DNA from: Isoetes taiwanensis
Taxonomy: Eukaryota; Streptophyta; Lycopodiopsida; Isoetales; Isoetaceae
DNA: 64,000 bases
Assembly (NCBI GenBank): GCA_021234155.1
Contig: JAJEKV010000212.1
Location: 680,001-744,000 of the forward strand
Reading direction: 5' to 3'
Under the pieces are notes generated by a model. The model worked only from the letters and a program-made list of their open reading frames with translations, ran no database searches and was not told the DNA's origin. Positions 43,641-56,248 of the stretch are shown here, piece by piece (positions within the stretch are counted from its first letter, which is position 1; every line of letters begins with the position of its first letter). Made by a program: the position numbers and the translations under genes.

Positions 43641-43945
43641 TTGGGAAACCCGACAAGACGATGAAGTTAACTCAAAATTTTGTTAATCTCTGTCACCTAT
43701 GTGCAGAGTTTTTAAAGTCTGTTTTTCAGCTCTAGAACTACTATTTTCAACAGTTAAACTTTTTAAATCATGCCCATTTACCATATGGTACTTTCTGCCT
43801 TGGTAATGGTTTATCTAGTTTTTTTAAAGCCTTCAAGTATGAGGACTAACCCGGGTGGACACTCCCCATATAAGTAGTCAATTTTGTTCTCCTTTCTAAA
43901 CATAAATATAATACCATCCCTCAATAAAAAAAAAGTATATTTTTT

Positions 43946-45652
43946 ATACGTTGGAAGAAGCTCAACGTTTCTTTGCCATCTCCATTTATGATAAAGGACA
44001 TGAGTAGCTAAAGCGACGAGCAACTTATTGCAGTTCTGAACATGCACCCAGCATGCTCTGAAGATTATTCAATTTGATCAATAGTTCAAATATCTTGGAC
44101 CTTAGAATCTACAGGTTTAATGACTACCTCTGTACCATAAATAACTTTTGGCACATTATTGCACGTGCTGCATCTATTGTCTGAATACTAATGAGCTTGA
44201 TCATGTTGTAAATAATGTGTCTAACCTCATCTGGCTCGTTTAAAAGCTTGCATAGTATCTTATTTGCATTTATCAATGGTCTAGGGCAGCTTATAACTAA
44301 CAGGTTGGGAAACTTTCAGAAAGATCAGGGCATTTATACGATCAGATCCCTGGCTATGATGTGTTGGTTCTGGAATGAACTATGGCAGAGGTATGTTTGT
44401 TTTAATTCAAAATCCATTACCCAATATGAGTACAGACTATAATCTTGACCTCAGGGCTGGGGTTGTCTTCATAGGTCGTCATACAAAATCTTTGGTAGAT
44501 TGGAAATAAAATATGTGGTTGGTCTAGCATCAAATGAGCTTGCCTAAGGCAAATCGGCCTTCTTCAAACCTAGTTGTAGTTTATTCAAATTGTTTTCCGA
44601 CTTGCATTTAAGCGAACTTCGTACGGAGATTTTTTCAGTTTGCTGGTTATGCTAGCAGGTATTATGTGAGAAAGACTGAAGCTGGAATCAAGGGCTAAAC
44701 ACGGAACACTTGCATATTATATGGTACTGATTTGGGCAGCTATTAGCTTCCAGCTTGATGTGCTGAACAGTGTTGGTATTCTATACTTAACATCCACCCT
44801 ATTTGCTGGGTTCTTGAATGCTGCTAGAGTTCCTGTATGCTTTCATAATCATATGAGAGGTTTTAAAATCTTGGTACTGCTTTTGATACTCTGAAGCTTT
44901 CGTTCTTGTACATATGGAGCTATTCTTGAAGTCCAAGAAAGCACTAAAGGCCTCCCAATGCAGGCATCAGATGCGCAGACACAATGAATAGCTCAAGGTA
45001 ATTACCATACCTAAACTACATACATAGTGAGAGAGTTTGTTTGTACCAATTACAGACTAACACATGTCTGCTATGCTAGGGTCGTTTTTCAATACCAAAC
45101 CAGCGCACGTATGTTATGCTATGTCAAAAGGAAGTTTAGCTAGTTAAGTTGATTCTATCCTTGATAAGGTGCAGATATAAATTTTGGAATTAACTCAGCC
45201 TTTGTGCCACGATTTCCTCAAGCATCCTTCAAATTATATAGGACCACATTATTTACTAACGACCTCTATTTGATGCATGAAAAATGCATAGAAAAGTGAC
45301 GGCAAGAATTGTGTCTTCCATTGATTGTCAGCTAGTTTTTTTAGTGAGAAGTTTAAGATGAATAATATGCTTATCTTCTATTCTATTCCATTCTATTCTA
45401 TTCTATTCTATTCTTCCATCTTGTGTACCAAACTTGCATATTTGAAAGAAAAATCAAATTGCATAATATTCTGTATGTGCCCTACTATTATTGCAAAAGG
45501 ATCATTGTTATAGATTGAGAATGCCCTGTTAAAACACTTCTTTTTTCATGATATATCTTTGTGCAGGCAAGGGGAAGCACAATATGAAAAAAATACTGAT
45601 GTGAAGTGTCATTGCAATGTGGCAGTGGTTAGCCAGCTGAAATTGTTCTCCT
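43946..45652. other. Non-coding interval
   Basis: AT-rich, no coding region supported on either strand. It contains an (ATTCT)n microsatellite (45,376-45,414). Confidence 0.6.
45376..45414. repeat. (ATTCT)n microsatellite
   Basis: About seven tandem ATTCT units, one with a C substitution (ATTCC). Confidence 0.95.
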
Positions 45653-46110
45653 TAACAATTAACACACAACTACCATTAACATTATTAACACAAACCATTG
45701 CATTTAACACATTTAAATTAAAATCCCCCTTAAACCCCCTTTGGTTTGGGTGCATATTCACACGGGGGGTTACGTAGGGCAGCGAGAGCCCCCAAAATAT
45801 ATTTACAATACATGTACAAAATTAACACCATTAAGTACATTCTCTCAAACCTTATAGTATTTTGTAAACCTTAATATACAGTATACAAAAAGTTATACAT
45901 GCATACCCCACAAACGAGGATCGCTATTTACGGTCCAGATCTTGGAATAAAGGGTAAATATGCCCATCCGACAGCTCTCGTTGCCCGGAGTAACCCCCCG
46001 TGTGAATATGCACCCAAACCAAAGGGGGTTTAAGGGGGATTTTAATTTAAATGTGTTAAATGCAATGGTTTGTGTTAATAATGTTAATGGTAGTTGTGTG
46101 TTAATTGTTA
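45653..46110. mobile_element. Foldback/MITE with long terminal inverted repeats
   Basis: The left arm (45,653 to about 45,790, starting TAACAATTAACACACAACTA) recurs as its near-perfect complement at about 45,973-46,110 (ending TAGTTGTGTGTTAATTGTTA). Arms are about 138 bp and almost identical over the outer 120 bp; the inner spacer is about 180 bp and not coding. This is a foldback-type or Mutator-like non-autonomous element. A clear target duplication was not seen (flanks TTCTCCT and TATTAAA). The near-identity of the arms implies recent insertion or gene conversion. Confidence 0.85.
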
Positions 46111-49021
46111 TATTAAAAAAAATTTTGGCCCCGCCGGCCCTAACTAAAGCAAACATGGGCAAACTTTATGGGCCTAAATATTAATTACTAAAGAGCACAA
46201 TAATATCAAGACAAACAAATTATTTCCATTGCAAACAACTATGAGTACATTTTGTGTAATCAATATCTAGCATTATATTCATTATTATATTCATTTTCTG
46301 TAATCTAAATATTGCAATACAAGAATCATGTAAACTATTGTAAACTGCACATTGTCATGCATATGCTAGTGCATATGGTAACATGTGCTAGTATCAATCT
46401 ACAAGCTTTGTTTTGCCCCGAAGCACATAACTGTAACATCGGTGCAAGATCTTCAACAAATATGGAATGATTAGGACGGAATCACCCGCCTCCCCTCTAT
46501 GCCAAAATGTTGACCTAGACGTTAAGCATGGAACTTCGCGCCAAAGCTGTGGTTGGCATTTTGTTTGCAGATTGAAACTTAAGTGAATAATTTTGCTATC
46601 TCCTGGAAGAGAATATTCCTACTAAACACATTAAAAACTAGAGCATGCTAAGTATGAGAGCTCAAACTTATTGGGGCCTTTGATATACATTCAAAGTGTT
46701 GTTTTGACTTGATTATTTCAAGCTTCTGAGAAAGGTGTGTAAAGTATGTGCATTACCTTAGAGTGTCAAGTATTCTAAGTATGCTAAAGATTAAAAGCAG
46801 GCTATTTTAAACAACCATGCCCTCTTCTTTCCTATTCGCGCCATGAATGCGGAAGTTATAAGGGCAGTTATAAAGGAAATCAAGAAAATGAGGAAATCAA
46901 GAAAATGCACCCTGATTCAACTGCTTTGTATTTGCAAGTTCTATAACCCGACCAATTAGTTGCCCTCTGGATCCGGCTTCTCTGGCGAGAAATGACACAT
47001 GGTTCATGGAAAACAAAACCATTCTTGTCTTGTTTTTGTATTTTGGAGACAAGATAAAGTCGACAAATTCAAATCTTTGTGTCTACAATTCCTTCACGAA
47101 AACATCAAAGCCCCGCAAGAATCCAAAATCCCTTTGCCTTTGGAATAATCGGGCCCTTGTATCCTCTTATGGAGGCCTTTTCTGAGACAAACTATGGCAA
47201 AAGCCTCTTATGGTGCTTGGATCGGACCCCATTCACGGGGTAGAAAAAACCTGTTTTTGAGCTAGGATGGGGCGGGGACAAAGCTACGTGCACGAAGCGA
47301 AGGCACCATTAATGGGCGACTTCAAGAAGGCGGCATCATTTTTAGCCTTGGAAGAGAGCTTCCTCAGTTGATTGAGCATAACATCGAAGGATTTGTGCAG
47401 AAAATCCTTCAGAAAAGCGGATTAGGGTTGAGTTATGATGACCTGTTTTGGGCTGTGCAGGCAGATCTTGTCGGATTATGGCAACATGCGCCAGCTTAGC
47501 TTGAAAAAACAAGGTCCTTCCACCATAGCCAGTTTTATTCAAAGCTACGATTTCTTTAAACGATTCTGCAAATGTGTAAAAATCGAAATGCAAACCTCTG
47601 AGAATATTCGGGGAAAACTTCTCTGCCATGCAATCCTCTCTCTGCCATGCTCCTGTTTGTCGGAAAAAAGCACATCTTGCAGACTATAGCCACAGAAAAG
47701 TTTGATGCGGAATCAGAGCTTTTTTCTCCTGACATTCTTGCCGTCGGTTTGACCCCCCAACTAATTCCGAAGAACCCAAATAGTGTTGTATAAAACACCC
47801 AGATATTGGTCGGAATTGGATCCTGTTGTATAAAACACCCAGATATTGGTCGGAATTGGGTCCGACATAAACAAGCAATCTGATACCTGGAATTGGGTAA
47901 TCTGATACCTGGAATTGGGTCCGACATAAACAAGCAATCTGATACCTGGTTCATGGGCAAGCTTTAGGGCAAAGAATGCCCTAAAATGCTATCCACGAGG
48001 CTTGCATGTTCATCCCCTCAAATAAAAAGAGGGCTTTTGTTGTGAGCCCTTGGATGTTGGACCATTGAAAAAAAAACCCTAAATCAACGACTAAGAAATG
48101 GTGCACTCTAGATGTACACATTAGTACATCCATTCGAATACGCCATGAAATCTTAGGAAAACCTTTGTGAAAAGCGTACAAAAACACAAAGAAAACCCCA
48201 TGTTATTATGCTACATATTCTTAGAAAGCTAGGCTTTTTTGCCACTCTAGATAATGCTTTTCTTATTTTTTATAACAAAAAGCTACATGTTCGGCATATA
48301 CATTTGAAATTGACATCCTAAAAGGGTGGACGAAATACAAAATATACAGTATTTTTGAGGTTTCTTTGAGAATGGATGTCATAATTTCTGATTATTTTGA
48401 ATTATTCTTGACGACTATGAAATCTTTTATCTTTTGTTAGGTTGTGTAAGAAACTATGGCACCATCAGATTTATTTGTAGATATGAAAAAATCTATCTCC
48501 TTCCCCTTTTTGGGATGAACACCATACTTTACCCAATTTCTTTTAACGGACAACGACCTTCAAACTCTTTTGGATTCACTTATTATGGTTGACTAACAAG
48601 CTGGTATGCATATAACATATGAAAACTAGGTAAAACACCAGCTACCATAATCCTATGAGAAGGTACCATTGTGAGTTTCTTATGTTACAGCTATTATAAC
48701 ATCTATGTTCCAGCACAGATGGGCGTCATTCTAAAATGAATTCCCATATTAGAACAAAGAAGCTCGAAAGTCCTAATATATTCCAAGTGATATGTCTCGC
48801 TATTTTCTTCTTTCTAATCATCTACACCTATCCAACTTGCAGCTATTACCCTAGACAATTCCTCAGGGATCAACCACGATATGGTAACTAGAGGCGATGC
48901 ACGTGGCTTGTGGGCCACCTCGGCTAGCGGCGGCGCCTCAAAGTTTATCGATCAAAATTTCTCTGGCAAAACAATTACCTAATATGTAAATATTTATAAA
49001 AGGTGTAAAAGCCTATGCTAG
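46111..49021. other. Non-coding interval with one complex tandem repeat
   Basis: No convincing gene. Short frames at 47,342-47,689 lie on GC-moderate DNA but match nothing known to me. The nested repeat at 47,784-47,950 is the only distinct structure. Confidence 0.5.
47784..47950. repeat. Nested tandem repeats
   Basis: A 39-bp unit (GTTGTATAAAACACCCAGAT...) occurs twice in tandem, followed by CAATCTGATACCTGGAATTGGG variants repeated three times with a GTCCGACATAAACAAG spacer duplicated between them: repeats within repeats, probably by successive slippage. Confidence 0.85.
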
Positions 49022-49312
49022 TTAGAACTAGTTTTTTTTTTTTTTTTTTTTTTTTGTAAGAGTGTGTTTTTTTGTTATCCTATATTATAATGTTATGTCG
49101 TAATTCCTGGATTTGGATCCAGCCCTAGATCGGACGGCCACAGATGGCCTAACCAGATCAAAGGGTCCAAACAAAGCCCCTTTTTTTTAAATATAATCTC
49201 TTTTTTCGATGGTCCAAATGCCTTTATTCTGCGAAGCCCTTCCGAGTCTGACGGCCATGACCACATCAGCCTGTAAACACGTTTTTTTTTCCTTGCCCTA
49301 GCTACTGCATTT

Positions 49313-49612
49313 GTGAGCCAAACAACCGGGGCCTTGATCGATTCATGTAGTTGCCCCATGGCGTTTTGCTTGCCGAGGATTTTTCGGGAGGAGAAGCAAG
49401 CGACTTCATGCCTTTTTAGCTTGGCTTTTCGGGATTTTCGCCCGGAGAAGCAAGTTGCTTCATGCACTGTCATTGGCTTTGAGGTAGATATTAGGAGGAG
49501 AGACAAACCGATAATGAGGGTTCATCTCTCAAAACCTCTGTTCATGGTTCTAGAAAGCGAGGATTCTGGAATCGTGGTTTCGGCTTCTTATTATAAGTAT
49601 AAAATGGCATGA
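49313..49612 (+). other. Unrecognised ORF within Helitron 2
   Basis: A 99-codon frame with internal similarity (FREEKQATSCLFSLAFRDF and FRPEKQVASCTVIGFEV, from a DNA repeat of GAGAAGCAAG(C/T)(G/T)(A/G)CTTCATGC). No family recognised; might be captured sequence. Confidence 0.25.
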
Positions 49613-50177
49613 TGCCATGTCCGACTTGGCATGGATATATTCGCCGAAGTCTTCTCTGATTGCAAGGCCTTATATTTAGCGAGATCATGTATCTGATTCA
49701 TGGCTACTATCTCTGGAACCTCGATTGGGTATCTTACGAATCCGGACTCTGATTTTCGTTTGGGTTTTGTTGAAGAAAACGATGTCGTTTCTTAGTGGGG
49801 CATTGTGCGGATAAAGCTGGAGTTGGGGAAGTATATGCTCCGCCGTATCTCGAGTGAATTGCCGGTGGTATAGGCTCCCTGTCTCTCAAAGGCGGAAACC
49901 ACTATGTAATATTGGCCTATTGGGGTTGATCTGCAGTGACTAAGAAAGTGTATGTGCGGCTTGGATGGATCGAGATGAGGTATTTTTAATTTGCTTTGTG
50001 TAGGATGCATCAATTTCTACCAACTTGTTAGGCGTAATTTGCTATCGTGATAAAGAGATTTGGAAGCTTTTCTTTGTTAGGTTGAAGCAACTAAGCGCTG
50101 CATTTTCTTATAACAAAAGCGACAAAACAAACCAAACCAGCCAAACCACGGGGCCGACCAAATCACCAGGCCAACAA

Positions 50178-50238
50178 ATCACCCGACAAGCGTGTAGAAA
50201 CAAATGACATGTGCATAGTTTTCTTCGCGCCGTGTGAA
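50178..50238. repeat. Hairpin k within Helitron 2
   Basis: Arms ATCACCCGACAAGCGT (50,178-50,193) and TTCTTCGCGCCGTGTGAA (50,221-50,238), a diverged member of the hairpin family, followed by GGTAAATAC much as others are followed by AATAAATAC. Confidence 0.6.
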
Positions 50239-50363
50239 GGTAAATACAATCTCTTCGGCATTATAGCATGTCGATGTAAATATGCAAAAAGTGTAGGTTC
50301 GGGGATCTTATTTAGGAGATGGAAACTGGCCATGGAATTGTCATTAGTGTTTGGTTGATTTGC

Positions 50364-50760
50364 TGGTCTGTCCATCCAAAAGTGCTACAAACCCGGTTAT
50401 GTTGTTTCAAGAGAAATTGGCGTCTACATTTTCTTTGAATAATCCATGTTTGAACTATAAATAAAGCTATCTGAATAATCCATGTTTGAACTATAAATAA
50501 AGCTATCTGAGTTTAACTATTGTAGCGTTTGCTTTCCAATTGAAATAAGTTTCTGCCTGTTGTGCTACATCAATAATGCAAACATAATAATATGCATGTG
50601 TTTTTAGGATGCACATCATTAGTGTGGGTTGCTTTTGCAGGTCTGTCCATCCAAAAGCGGTACAAACCAATTGTGTTGTTTCAAAAGAAATTGGCGTCTA
50701 CATTAAATTGACGCCTACATTTTGCTGAGTAATTCATGTTTGAGCTGGAAAAAAGCTATT
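50364..50760. repeat. Direct repeats within Helitron 2
   Basis: A 36-bp tandem pair (GAATAATCCATGTTTGAACT..., 50,437-50,510) lies inside a larger diverged repeat: GTCTGTCCATCCAAAAG and about 90 following bases recur 277 bp later at 50,641. Confidence 0.8.
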
Positions 50761-51452
50761 AGAATCTAAACGAAGCTGCAAATTGGGGTAAGCTTTGCTT
50801 TGCTTTTTAATTTGTTTTGAACAGCTAAGCTAGGGCTCGAATAGGACAATTTTTTCTCTTTTGTTGTGGTACAACATTTAACCTCTAGACGTTTCTCTTT
50901 TTCAGGATTGCATCATTTAGTGCGGTTGAATACCTCATAGAAATTGCACTATGATCTTTGAAAAAAATAGAAGTTTGTGCGTTTGGCACAAGCCAGTCTA
51001 TGTCTACTGCCACATAAGTTCAATACAAAAGAAATTCCTACTTATATCATCCGGCAAAAGGACATGGAAGTAAAAATTTGAGATTCTGTAACATTATGGA
51101 TATTTATGCACATCCAATAGTATTTGAATTGTACTCTTCATTCTTTATAATACATTCCATCTTGCGGTTATTGTTAGTTCTTACAAGGCAATATAACCAT
51201 GCCCGATTGTGACTCAAATGTGGATCGATTGTTCAGTTGGTTGCATCACTTATTGTACGGGTACTTATTGGAAGCTTGATACACTTATTGTACTTTTGGA
51301 ATCTTCTTTATTCGATTCGAATGTTGGCTGAATTGCCAATGCAAAACCAAATTTAAGAACATTGATGGTGTTATTTGAAATGCCATGGTGAAATGGCAAA
51401 AATAGAAAAGCATTATCATAGATAATAAATAATAACACCTTACAAAATACTT

Positions 51453-51520
51453 TGCATGCATAAGCAACATCTGAAGTCGTATATTTTTTACTGCATGCAT
51501 AAGCAACATCTGAAGTCTTA
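51453..51520. repeat. Tandem duplication, about 38-bp period
   Basis: TGCATGCATAAGCAACATCT followed by GAAGTC appears twice in tandem near the 3' end of Helitron 2. Confidence 0.8.
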
Positions 51521-52611
51521 TCTGATTATGTACAAAGCTTACACAAACTAAAGCGGTACAAAAATACTAATGGACTAAATTATTGCCCAAAGCTACGTGA
51601 GAGCAAAGAACCCTTGCTATGTGAGAGCAAACAACCCTTGACATTTTAAATGTTGGGTCAACTCTAATATTATAATTTTTTGCATTTAAAAGGACATTTA
51701 AAATGTACAAGCTTGAGATCATATACCTAGGCCACAAGGTTACATAGGAAATTGTTTCTCCTTATGCCATTACGATTGGTAAGGGCTTGAAGAGTTTGTC
51801 ATGGTCTGTAATGGTTCGCTTTTATCATTGCGGCCATAATATTTACATGCCCCCAACTTATGCCCAGCAACGCTGGGCACCTTTACTAGTTAATAATAAT
51901 AATAAAGATACAGAGAGTCCCCAATGGGACAAATAGGAAGCATTAGGGCTATTATATGGGTTCTCTATGCATCATGATGTGCGTACTAAGGGAAGTCCTA
52001 TTCCACAACAACATAATGGTAGAGAGACCCTATCTGGTCAAACTGATCCACCATTAGACCTAGAGTCTGGGTCCTCAGAGCTCATCCAATGGCACTTGAA
52101 GTAGTTATAGAATCCTTCAATCTTACCAATCCTGTCCAATCCCCTATTGTAACTCATCCCCATTTTCCTGTGGTGGGACAATGCCATTAAAGCAACTTCC
52201 TTATTAAAAGACTCTTAAGTTTCTCAATAGAGATAGATTGCCCCCCAAAGTGACATCGCACCGATGCCTCCATATAATCGGAGAGCCACACTAACGGGGG
52301 AGGTCAATACAATCACCATGCCGAGATCATAACCACATCCGCCATGAAGTTGATGCATATGCAGGTCTCATAATAGGGCATACCCAAAAGCGGAACTTCG
52401 GTAATTCTTGGATGAGAAGAAGAGGTGTGAAAAGAGATTAAGCTAACTGGCATCCCGAGGAGGACATAGATCTCAAGACACAATTCCTCTATGGACCAGC
52501 TTCACTTTAGTGATGAGACCTCCTTGGAGAGCCTCCCATCTAAAAAATTGTATTCTCCTAGAGCATAAGGTTTTCGGGAGTTTGCTAAGAGGAGCTTAGC
52601 CATTGAACCAT

Positions 52612-55600
52612 TCACTTGAAGCCTAGCCTCTGCTTTAAGAGGGAGTCATCATAAAGGGCCCGATATATACTTGCAACATTGTATGTCTCCTTACCACCGC
52701 AGGGACCACTTTTCCTCGGGGACCCGGTAGACCCCGAGAGAAGCTTAACGTTACCTCGAATCTTTAGTATCTTTCTATCACCCTCCCACGCTCTCTTTGC
52801 ACTTTGAGTGAAATTCCATCCAAGAGATCCATCTATCATTTTCCCAAAGATCTTTTAATTTTAAGATCCCATGGTCTCGCCATTTCTTAAAGATGCGAGG
52901 ATGAACTAATGCCAAGGGACATCCATTCTCTTCCCATACATGAGTGTTCTAGAATATACTTGACTTTCCCGACCTCTCGAGGTATATTCATGGGGAGCAT
53001 CTTGTTTTGCACCTCCCTCCAAGCATGAAGAAGACCTCATGGTGGGGAGGTGCCGGGGGGCCACCTTAAAATTACAAAACAAGGCTCCTAGTTCATCCCT
53101 AGGAAGAGATGGTTTACCATGAATCTTGCACAGATCAAACCAGTGCTTAACAAATGCCAGAGCAGGAGATGTATCCCCTTGTAAAACTTCGCCGGACAAA
53201 TCTAGCCCTTGAGCTTGAGCTGCGTGAAAGGGTCCTTACATCCAATCCCTCCATCCCTTTTATCTCTACATAGCTCGGACCAAGCAACATTAGCCATACC
53301 CCCCCAAATGAACTTTCTAATGATAACCTGTATTTGATTATATATTCCTTTCACGGGCTACAAGCGACGAGGAATATATGTGAGAGAGCGGCATTAGCAA
53401 AGATTAGTTACTCTTCACCTTTCTGATGATAATCCTTTAGATGACCATAACCCAACCTTTTTTCCTAAGTTTGTCTAAAATAGGAGCCGGAGACCCTTCA
53501 TATTATCTCGAGACGAGAAAGAGGCAAACCCAACGGCTTAATTGTTTCCCCTGCAGCCTAATTTGGGAAGCCCAATCCATTAGCGAGGGTCAATATCTCC
53601 CTCTAAAGCCCATAAAGCGGTACATTTGGTGGCATTTAGCCCTATGCACGATATAACCTCAAAAGCAATCAATATCTCACGAAAGGAATGAAAGTCGCTA
53701 TCGTCATACGAGGAACATAAAGGTGTCATCCGCATATTGCATGATTGTGAGTTTTTCGGCTTGATTCGGTAAAAACCAGACCATTGATGCCCCTTCGGTA
53801 CTTTGAGATTAACCATCCTTGTGAGAAGGTTGGCCATAATTAGAAAAGGTATGGGGCAAGCGGGCAGCCCCCGCCTAATACCCTTCACGAGGTCAAAGAG
53901 ACCGAAGGTTCACCATTAACCAAAGCCGATGCGAGGCAAATTTGTTCATTCCCATTGAGATGTCGATGGGCCGCTTATTGAAACCCATGTGGCTCATCAC
54001 TTCTCATGAGGCCATCCCACCTAAAGGGAATCATAGGCCTTTCTAAAATCCATCTTAACAAGTACACAATTTTTGCGTGTAGATCCGCACCAATGCATAC
54101 CTTCTCTAGCCGCTAGGTAATTGTCTAGAATATATATCTACGGCGTAGAAAAGCGATTGCTCCTTCCAATAACCCCTGTTCAAGATAGGCTTAAGAGCGG
54201 TTGGCGATGCCTTTCATGATTACCTTATATAGGACATTTGTTAGTGCAATGGGATGCCACTCCCCAAGTGATTGAGGTCTAGAGACTTTTGGGACCAAGG
54301 TGATGAATCCACAGCTAGAGTTGGATGTAACGAGCAAGAGGACCAAGCCCCCAAACAGCCTCCACAAAGTGCGGTCCAAGAGTCCCAAAACTCCACAAAG
54401 AATTGGGGAGGGAAGCCATCGGGGCTGGGGACTTACCGAAGCGAGGAGAGCATAGTACTTTAAATATCTCCCTCCTCCACCCACTTGATGAGAGTGTGGT
54501 TGTCATCTGTAGTAATCTTATGTGCCCACTCAATCTGGGCCAACCAAAGAGAGATTTGGGATTGATAAGAAGATGGGAGATTGTCTGTTTTGAATTGAGC
54601 CCGAAAGCTGTCCAGAATAAAGCCCTTGATAGCCCGAGGATCAGAAAGTATATTTTGTGGTTATCTTTAATTGAAGTAATCTTGTTCTCGGCTAATCTAG
54701 CCCCCGCCATTCTAAAGAAGCACTTAGAGTTTTCATGATCGACTCTGCGTATCACTTTGTTTTAGAACGAACTTGCCCCCTAGCTTCCTCCTCCTCAATA
54801 GCTTTGGCTTTTGTTTCCAGTTTCCTCCTCTAAGGATTGTTTGTCTGTTATGGGGATCAAGTAATGCAGATCTGCTTGGCCCCCCTTAGAAGGTTGTACA
54901 CCACGAGATTTTTCCTTTCTTGAATTTCAAGCATTCCTCCTTGCCCCATTTCTTGATCCACATCTTCATAAAGGCTGATCTTTTTAACCCAAGCCTTCAT
55001 GGAAGGTAGGCATTCCGTATTAGTTAGAGAAGCCAGGAAAGTCCTAAAGGGTCTCTGAGAATGCCTCCTTCCCTAATAGGGAGGTATTGAACTTGAAAGG
55101 CACATTCCCTCCTCTTCTTTTTAGTAGGGATGCTCTCCAACACTAACTTTTGTGGCACATGGTGCGAATGAGAGAAAGCAAGCTCTCCTTCAACATAACA
55201 TCTGTCCATGAAGGAGGTTGTCCTATTAGCCATGTAGAACACGTCTAGTAAGCAAGTATACTGTCATGCCCCTACGTTTTATTAGACCGAGGAAAATGCG
55301 GCGTTAGATGGAGGAATTAGGGAGAAGCCAACCTTTGTTTAGAAGTGAGTTCCACGTAACTTCCTCCTCTTGTAGCAAATTCTGTGCAGCCCAATTTTTG
55401 ATCCCATACATCACGTCATATTCGGATCCCTCAAGGATCCAATTTTCAACTCCAAAACCGATGAGTTATCGAGCTCAATCTCTCTCCACATAGTGCCCCT
55501 CTTGCGGGTATATTAGAGGCATAAATGTTGATGAGCCCCCACATACAATTATTTGTTTCAAAAATTACAACCCGCCATCTACCACTTCCCTGCATATTGA

Positions 55601-55841
55601 TATTTTTGGACTTGTCCTTCCATAAGATCTGAGGTGCCTCCTTTAGTTCCTTGACCGGCAGCGCAACTAAAGGAGGAGTAATTACCTCCAATCCAAGCGC
55701 CAATGGACGGGCCTCAAAGTGCGGGAAGTCTATGCTCTGAAGAAGGATGACATCCGCCTTCATAGACCTAATAGCTGCTAACACTCGACCACGCTTAAGA
55801 ATACCCTTGATGCCACGCAAATTCCATGAGACAATAATCAT
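52612..55841 (-). pseudogene. LINE C ORF2 (endonuclease and reverse transcriptase), broken
   Basis: The endonuclease opens MIIVSWNLRGIKGILKRGRV (55,841), with VILLQS where QE is expected and WGLINIYASN further on; the Glu of the QE motif is changed. Reverse transcriptase: FITLVPKVSRPQSLGEWHPI and ALTNVLYKVIMKG (about 54,200-54,310), then GIRRGLPACPIPFLIMANLL (about 53,825-53,888); the ADD segment is frame-shifted near 53,720. Connection and C-terminal pieces: 52,906-53,199 and 52,612-52,839 (YNVASIYRAL). Many frameshifts and stops, so inactive. Confidence 0.85.
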
Positions 55842-56248
55842 GAGTTGAAAGTTGTGGGACGGCCAACTATACCATTGTCATCGCCGGAGTTGCTAAAGGA
55901 AGAGGTCGAAGCTTTCTTCCTTTTCATCTCTCTGAGTTATCTCGGACTCATATTTGCATCAAGCTTATTTTTCTTCCCAAGTAGAGCAAATGGATTCTCT
56001 AGCATCTCCACGTCATCTATTGTATCTGTTTCATTATCTACGCAGTTGGAGTTGCCTTTATAATTCCCCATAGCGGTCAAGAAGCCTTGCTCCGAAAGTA
56101 TTCTTGGTTATCAAAACTGCAAGAACCCCCCTCTCGAGAAGAAACCTCTCGAGATATATTTAGACAGTAGTGACATTGGTTGTGGAGAGTCTACGCACAT
56201 TTTGAGTTCACCATGTCATGAGAGCCTCACGGGTTTCTGGCCAAATTT

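Larger units (their letters stand above)
36725..43934 (+). mobile_element. LINE retrotransposon copy A, family 1 (near full length, inactive)
   Basis: Plus-strand L1-type LINE with leader (36.77-37.5 kb), ORF1, ORF2 and a 3' end CCCTCAATAAAAAAAAA matching the LINE B tail GCCTCCAATAAAAAAA. The 11-mer GTATATTTTTT is present at 36,714-36,724 and again right after the tail (43,935-43,945), a plausible target duplication though low in complexity. An A38 tract (36,731-36,768) near the 5' end is odd. The ORFs carry several stops and frameshifts. Its C-terminal protein is clearly paralogous to LINE B at 60.3 kb. Confidence 0.85.
49078..51889 (+). mobile_element. Helitron 2, non-autonomous (2,812 bp), inside LINE C 3' UTR
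   Basis: The 5' end TCCTATATTATAATGTTAT follows host A (49,077); the 3' end is stem-loop GCCCAGC-AAC-GCTGGGC (51,862-51,878), 7 nt, CTAG (51,886-51,889), then host T. The first 19 and last roughly 37 bases match Helitron 1 almost perfectly. No Rep/helicase. It contains internal duplications and one hairpin of the U family (50,178-50,238). Removing it rejoins the LINE C 3' UTR just before the poly(A) tail. Confidence 0.9.

Noticed and set aside
45559-46184. Conserved protein shared by frames on opposite strands
   Set aside because: Both frames are readings of the arms of one inverted repeat (45,653-46,110).
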